This document shows, piece after piece, positions 60,113 to 64,000 of a stretch of DNA of 64,000 nucleotides; position 1 is the first letter of the stretch; every line of letters starts with the position of its first letter. The DNA comes from Clostridia bacterium (GTDB taxonomy: Bacteria; Bacillota; Clostridia; TANB77; CAG-508): contig JAGAKS010000016.1 in the NCBI GenBank assembly GCA_017625465.1, forward strand, positions 211,034 to 275,033, written 5' to 3'. Made by a program: the position numbers and the translations under genes. The notes under the pieces are model-generated. The model was given only the letters and a program-made list of their open reading frames with translations. It was not told where the DNA came from and made no database searches.

Positions 60113-60542
60113 CTTGATCACCACCTACTTCAATTTCTCTTTTTACGAATTTTGTTTGAACTGGTAATTTGTGAGATGCTAATCTTAAAGCTTCTCTAGC
60201 AACTTCTTCAGAAACACCTGCGATTTCAAACATAACTCTTCCTGGTTTTACTACTGCTACCCAATATTCTGGAGCACCTTTACCTTTACCCATACGAGTT
60301 TCAGCTGGTTTTTTAGTAACTGGTTTGTCTGGGAATATTTTAATCCAAACTTTACCACCTCTTTTAATGTAACGAGTCATTGCAACTCTGGCTGCTTCGA
60401 TTTGATTTGCTTTAATCCATCCAGCAGTTGTAGCTTGTAATCCGAATTCACCTTCGTTTACTACATTTCCTCTTGTTGCTTTTCCTCTGTTTCTACCTTT
60501 TTGCATTTTTCTATATTTTGATCTTTTTGGCATTACTGGCAT
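60102..60542 (-). CDS. rplP: 50S ribosomal protein L16
   Basis: 146 residues. [18 protein letters not shown] and [37 protein letters not shown] are diagnostic. Its ATG overlaps the rpsC stop (TAATG) with AAAGGAGGT upstream. Confidence 0.98.
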   Translation of the reverse strand: MPVMPKRSKYRKMQKGRNRGKATRGNVVNEGEFGLQATTAGWIKANQIEAARVAMTRYIKRGGKVWIKIFPDKPVTKKPAETRMGKGKGAPEYWVAVVKPGRVMFEIAGVSEEVAREALRLASHKLPVQTKFVKREIEVGGDQVEE

Positions 60543-61201
60543 TAGTCATTACCTCCTTTTGCTGTTTGTTTAGCTTTAAGAATTTCGCCTTTATAGATCC
60601 AAACTTTTACACCTATTTTACCATAAGTTGTATCAGCTTCTGCGAATCCATAGTCGATATCAGCTCTTAAAGTTTGTAGAGGTATAGTTCCATCTTTGTA
60701 GAATTCTGTTCTAGCCATATCAGCTCCACCTAATCTTCCAGATACTGCAGTTTTAATACCTAAAGCACCTGATTTCATAGCTTTTTGCATACATTGTTTC
60801 ATGGCTCTTCTGAAAGAAATTCTTCTCTCTAATTGTCCAGCGATATTTTCTGCTACTAATTGAGCATCAATATCAACATTTTTTACCTCAACAATATTTA
60901 AATTAACTTCTTTATTAATCATTTTTTCTAATTCAGCTTTTAAAGCTTCTGAAAGGTTTCCACCTTTTCCTATTACTAAACCTGGTTTAGCTGTATATAC
61001 GTTTACTTTTACGCATTTAGCAGTTCTCTCTATTTCAATTTTTGAAATTCCGCTAATGAATAGTTTTTTCTTTACATATTTACGAATTTCGTGATCTTCT
61101 ACTAAGTAGTCACTAAAGTTTTTAGAATCTGCATACCATTTAGAATTCCAATCTCTAATAACACCTACTCTTATTCCATTTGGATGAACTTTTTGTCCCA
61201 T
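60542..61201 (-). CDS. rpsC: 30S ribosomal protein S3
   Basis: 219 residues. [25 protein letters not shown], a KH domain with [18 protein letters not shown], and the C-terminal [54 protein letters not shown]. Forms the mRNA entry site. Confidence 0.98.
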   Translation of the reverse strand: MGQKVHPNGIRVGVIRDWNSKWYADSKNFSDYLVEDHEIRKYVKKKLFISGISKIEIERTAKCVKVNVYTAKPGLVIGKGGNLSEALKAELEKMINKEVNLNIVEVKNVDIDAQLVAENIAGQLERRISFRRAMKQCMQKAMKSGALGIKTAVSGRLGGADMARTEFYKDGTIPLQTLRADIDYGFAEADTTYGKIGVKVWIYKGEILKAKQTAKGGND

Positions 61202-61223
61202 GTCGTAAATATCCTCCTTTCTT

Positions 61224-61583
61224 TTATTTACTCTCTCTTAAAACTATTGTAATATGACTTGTTCTTTTTCTAATTCTAACAGCTGATCCTTTTGCAGCTG
61301 GTCTTATTCTTTTTAAAGTAGGTCCTTGGTTTGCATAAATTTCTGCAACATAAAGGTTACTTCTATTCATAAAGTGATTGTTTTCAGCATTAGCTATAGC
61401 TGATTTTAATAGTTTTTCTAAAATTTCTGCTGAAGCTTTAGGAGCAAATTTTACTATTGTTAAAGCTTCATCAACTTTTTTACCTCTGATTAAATCTGCT
61501 ACGATTTTAACTTTTCTTGCTGAAATTCTAGCATAACTTAAAGTAGCTTTTGCTTCTACTACTGTAGCTTGATTTTCTTCCAC
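61224..61583 (-). CDS. rplV: 50S ribosomal protein L22
   Basis: 119 residues, GTG start with AAAGGAGG upstream. [29 protein letters not shown] and [24 protein letters not shown] match the family. The beta-hairpin lines the exit tunnel. Confidence 0.98.
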   Translation of the reverse strand: MEENQATVVEAKATLSYARISARKVKIVADLIRGKKVDEALTIVKFAPKASAEILEKLLKSAIANAENNHFMNRSNLYVAEIYANQGPTLKRIRPAAKGSAVRIRKRTSHITIVLRESK

Positions 61584-61624
61584 AGTTATATCCTCCTTTT
61601 ATTTTTTAAGATATAAATCTCATT

Positions 61625-61900
61625 TTATTTCTTTGTTGTTTTGTCTCCTGCATGACCTTTGAAAGTTCTTGTTGGAGCGAATTCACCTAATTTATGTCCA
61701 ATCATTTCTTCTGAAATATAAACTGGTACATGTTTTCTACCATCATGAACAGCTATTGTGTGTCCAACCATTTGTGGGTAGATTGTAGATGCTCTTGACC
61801 ATGTTTTTAAAACTTCTTTTTTACCTGTTTCGTTCATAGCTTCAATTCTTTTTAATAATTCAGGAGCTACGAAAGGTACTTTTTTACTTGATCTTGACAT
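61625..61900 (-). CDS. rpsS: 30S ribosomal protein S19
   Basis: 91 residues. [22 protein letters not shown] and [51 protein letters not shown] are diagnostic. Confidence 0.98.
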   Translation of the reverse strand: MSRSSKKVPFVAPELLKRIEAMNETGKKEVLKTWSRASTIYPQMVGHTIAVHDGRKHVPVYISEEMIGHKLGEFAPTRTFKGHAGDKTTKK

Positions 61901-61916
61901 TTATTTTTCTCCTTCC

Positions 61917-62744
61917 TTATTTTCTTCTCTTAACTATAAATTTATTTGATTGTTTCTTTTTATTTCTTGTCTTATATCCTAATGCTGGTTTACCCCAAGG
62001 AGTCATAGGTCCACTATGTCCAACTGGTGCTCTACCTTCACCACCACCATGTGGGTGATCATTAGGGTTCATAACAGATCCTCTAACAGTAGGTCTGATA
62101 CCCATATGTCTTTTTCTACCAGCTTTACCTAATTTAATATTTTCGTGGTCGCTGTTTCCGATTGTTCCTATTGTAGCTCTACATCTTACAGCTACTAATC
62201 TCATTTCTCCTGATGGAAGTCTTACGTGAGCATAAGCTCCTTCTTTAGCCATTAATTGAGCTTCTTGACCAGCTCCTCTAACTAATTTTCCACCTTGACC
62301 TGGATTTAACTCGATATTGTGGATCATTGTACCAACTGGAATGCTTTCGATTGGCATTGCATTTCCTGGTTTGATATCAACTTTAGCTCCTGAGATAACT
62401 TTATCTCCATCTGTTAATCCTTTTGGTGCTAAGATGTAAGATTTTGTTCCATCTTCATATTCTATTAAAGCGATATTTGCACTTCTGTTTGGATCATATT
62501 CGATACCAATAACTGTTGCATACATATCATCTTTTTGTCTTTTAAAATCTATTAATCTGTATTTTTGTCTGTTTCCACCACCTTGGTGTCTAACTGTAAT
62601 TCTACCATAAGAATTTCTACCTGCATTTTTCTTTTTAGCAACTAATAAAGATTTTTCAGGATCTTTTTTTGTGATTTCTTCGAATGTTGAAGAAGTCATA
62701 TTTCTTCTTGATGGTGTATAAGGTCTATATGTTCTAATTCCCAT
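61917..62744 (-). CDS. rplB: 50S ribosomal protein L2
   Basis: 275 residues. [20 protein letters not shown] and [45 protein letters not shown] are family signatures, including the peptidyl-transferase His. The 96-base spacer to rplW contains two small hairpins (CCAGATAATACTGG and GAGCA..TGCTC). Confidence 0.98.
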   Translation of the reverse strand: MGIRTYRPYTPSRRNMTSSTFEEITKKDPEKSLLVAKKKNAGRNSYGRITVRHQGGGNRQKYRLIDFKRQKDDMYATVIGIEYDPNRSANIALIEYEDGTKSYILAPKGLTDGDKVISGAKVDIKPGNAMPIESIPVGTMIHNIELNPGQGGKLVRGAGQEAQLMAKEGAYAHVRLPSGEMRLVAVRCRATIGTIGNSDHENIKLGKAGRKRHMGIRPTVRGSVMNPNDHPHGGGEGRAPVGHSGPMTPWGKPALGYKTRNKKKQSNKFIVKRRK

Positions 62745-62840
62745 TTTTAAAATCCTCTTCTCTAATATATTTGAGCAATTTTCCTGTGCTCTCAGTTATT
62801 TTTTATTGTCCCAGTATTATCTGGATATTTGTTTTGGAAC

Positions 62841-63188
62841 CTAAGCTCCCATAAATTCGCTAATTGAATCTTTGTATTTTTTAGAAACTTTAACTTCTTT
62901 TCCACCTTTACCTAAGTAAGATTTTGTAGAAGCAGTTGTATCTATAGTAACGATTGCTTTTTTCCAATCTGAAGTTCTACCTTGGTGAACTCCTACTCTT
63001 TTTTCTTTACCTTTTACTGAAATAGTATTTACATTTAATACTTTTACTTCAAATAATTTTTCAACAGCTTTTTTAATATCAACTTTTGTTGCTTTTTTTG
63101 CAACTTTGAAAGTGTATTTACCTTCTTGCATATCAGCGCTACTTTTTTCAGTAACAACTGGAGCTATTATAATTTCTTCTGCTACCAT
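62841..63188 (-). CDS. rplW: 50S ribosomal protein L23
   Basis: 115 residues. [50 protein letters not shown] is typical. It forms the docking site for trigger factor and SRP at the tunnel exit. A C-terminal extension makes it about 15-20 residues longer than usual. Confidence 0.98.
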   Translation of the reverse strand: MVAEEIIIAPVVTEKSSADMQEGKYTFKVAKKATKVDIKKAVEKLFEVKVLNVNTISVKGKEKRVGVHQGRTSDWKKAIVTIDTTASTKSYLGKGGKEVKVSKKYKDSISEFMGA

Positions 63189-63190
63189 GA

Positions 63191-63814
63191 TTAAGCATAC
63201 ACCTCCTCTAATTTTTTAACAGTATCTACTGTTACTACTAATTTTTTATATTTTAATAAATCATAAACGTTTATTGTAGCTACTGAACTTGTTCTAACAC
63301 CTTCTAGGTTTCTAGCTGATTTTTGAACAACTTCATCTTTATCTGCTAATAAAACTAAAGCTTTATCTGTAACTTTTAAGTTTTTCATAGCATCAGCCAT
63401 TTGTTTTGTTTTGATTTCTTTGAAATCAAATTTATCAACAACTACTAAGTTTTCTTCTAATACTTTTGAACTTAATAATGATTTGATAGCTAATCTCTTT
63501 TCTTTTTTGTTTATTCTGTATTTATATGAACGTGGTTTTGGTCCTAAAGCTATACCACCTTTAATCCATTGTGTAGCTCTGATTGAACCTTGTCTTGCTC
63601 TACCAGTTCCTTTTTGTCTCCATGGTTTTCTACCACCACCTCTAACTTCAGCTCTTGTTTTAGTGCTTTGTGTACCTTGTCTTTGATTTGCAAGATAATT
63701 AACTAATACACTATGTACAACAGCTTCGTTTGGTGCAACAGCAAAAACTGCATCGTTTAACTCTATATTGCTAACTTTCTTTCCTTCTACATTATATACA
63801 TCTATCTTAGCCAT
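63191..63814 (-). CDS. rplD: 50S ribosomal protein L4
   Basis: 207 residues. [45 protein letters not shown] is the conserved extended loop. It lines the exit tunnel and in some bacteria represses this operon. Confidence 0.98.
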   Translation of the reverse strand: MAKIDVYNVEGKKVSNIELNDAVFAVAPNEAVVHSVLVNYLANQRQGTQSTKTRAEVRGGGRKPWRQKGTGRARQGSIRATQWIKGGIALGPKPRSYKYRINKKEKRLAIKSLLSSKVLEENLVVVDKFDFKEIKTKQMADAMKNLKVTDKALVLLADKDEVVQKSARNLEGVRTSSVATINVYDLLKYKKLVVTVDTVKKLEEVYA

Positions 63815-63833
63815 TTACTTTTCCTCCTTCCTT

Positions 63834-64000
63834 CTATTTAGATGCTTTTACGCTTTTTCTAATTTTTAATATGCTACCTTTGTTTCCTGGTACTGAACCT
63901 TTAACTAATATAGCATTTTTATCTAAGTCAACTCTAACAACTTCTAAGTTTTGAATTGTAACTTTTTCTACACCCATGTGTCCTGGTAAGTTTTTACCTT
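63834..64000 (-). CDS. rplC: 50S ribosomal protein L3, C-terminal part
   Basis: Only the last 54 codons plus stop (TAG at 63834) are inside the window: [24 protein letters not shown], then [21 protein letters not shown]. These are conserved in L3. The gene continues beyond the right edge. GGAGG for rplD follows directly. Confidence 0.95.
   Translation of the reverse strand, partial: GKNLPGHMGVEKVTIQNLEVVRVDLDKNAILVKGSVPGNKGSILKIRKSVKASK

Overview
The window is AT-rich DNA from a spore-forming member of the Clostridia. The evidence is the codon use (mostly AGA for Arg), strong GGAGG ribosome binding sites, spore genes (cotJABC, a dipicolinate synthase subunit), an [FeFe]-hydrogenase-type protein, and large proteins with a prepilin-like GITLIALVIS anchor of a kind common in uncultured gut Clostridia. 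Nearly all genes are on the minus strand. The exceptions are cotJABC, an orotate phosphoribosyltransferase-like gene, glmS and a RelA/SpoT-like gene.

Layout. 1-6245: partial femAB-like gene, cysS, class A PBP, dprA, folD. 7110-10663: cell-surface SH3 protein, sortase, undecaprenyl-PP phosphatase, dpaA. 10718-14689: TPR membrane protein, GltD-like flavoprotein, hydrogenase-like protein. 14827-15884: cotJABC. 15919-22803: cytidine deaminase, membrane protein, ylmH, dxs, CTP-dependent lipid kinase-like protein, acyl-CoA synthetase. 23884-32367: an accessory island with two very large pilin-anchored proteins (RCC1-type and LRR-type), an Rpn-family nuclease, repeated RNA-like structures and a 35-residue Cys peptide. 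32560-36400: glmS ribozyme plus glmS, then a GH13 amylase of foreign appearance. 36571-43909: GT-C type membrane proteins around obg and trpS. 43925-48731: U32 peptidase, RelA/SpoT-like protein, small membrane protein, MFS transporter. 48897-64000: the S10-spc-alpha ribosomal supercluster, rplQ back to the 3' part of rplC, without rpmD.

Main discovery. Six genes (dprA, the RCC1 pilin-like gene, the Rpn nuclease, two GT-C membrane proteins and a small membrane protein) are broken in the standard reading at nine places. Every break has the same form: an in-frame CGG codon. Skipping the C and reading the following GGN as glycine (+1) restores the full protein, and the codon counts between sites are exact. 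A by-eye scan found no in-frame CGG in any other native gene, although dozens of CGG triplets occur out of frame. The only CGG codons that read as ordinary Arg are two in the foreign-looking amylase gene. This suggests that CGG is unassigned or starved in this organism and acts as a programmed or tolerated +1 frameshift site (CGG-N read as Gly-GGN). A context-specific sequencing error is the main alternative.

Other points of interest are two copies of a structured element with an identical loop and covarying stems flanking the Rpn gene, twin palindromes at a probable divergent promoter, duplicated leaders in front of the Cys peptide and the LRR protein, a RelA/SpoT-like protein that appears to retain only part of the synthetase fold, and structured leaders inside the ribosomal cluster.
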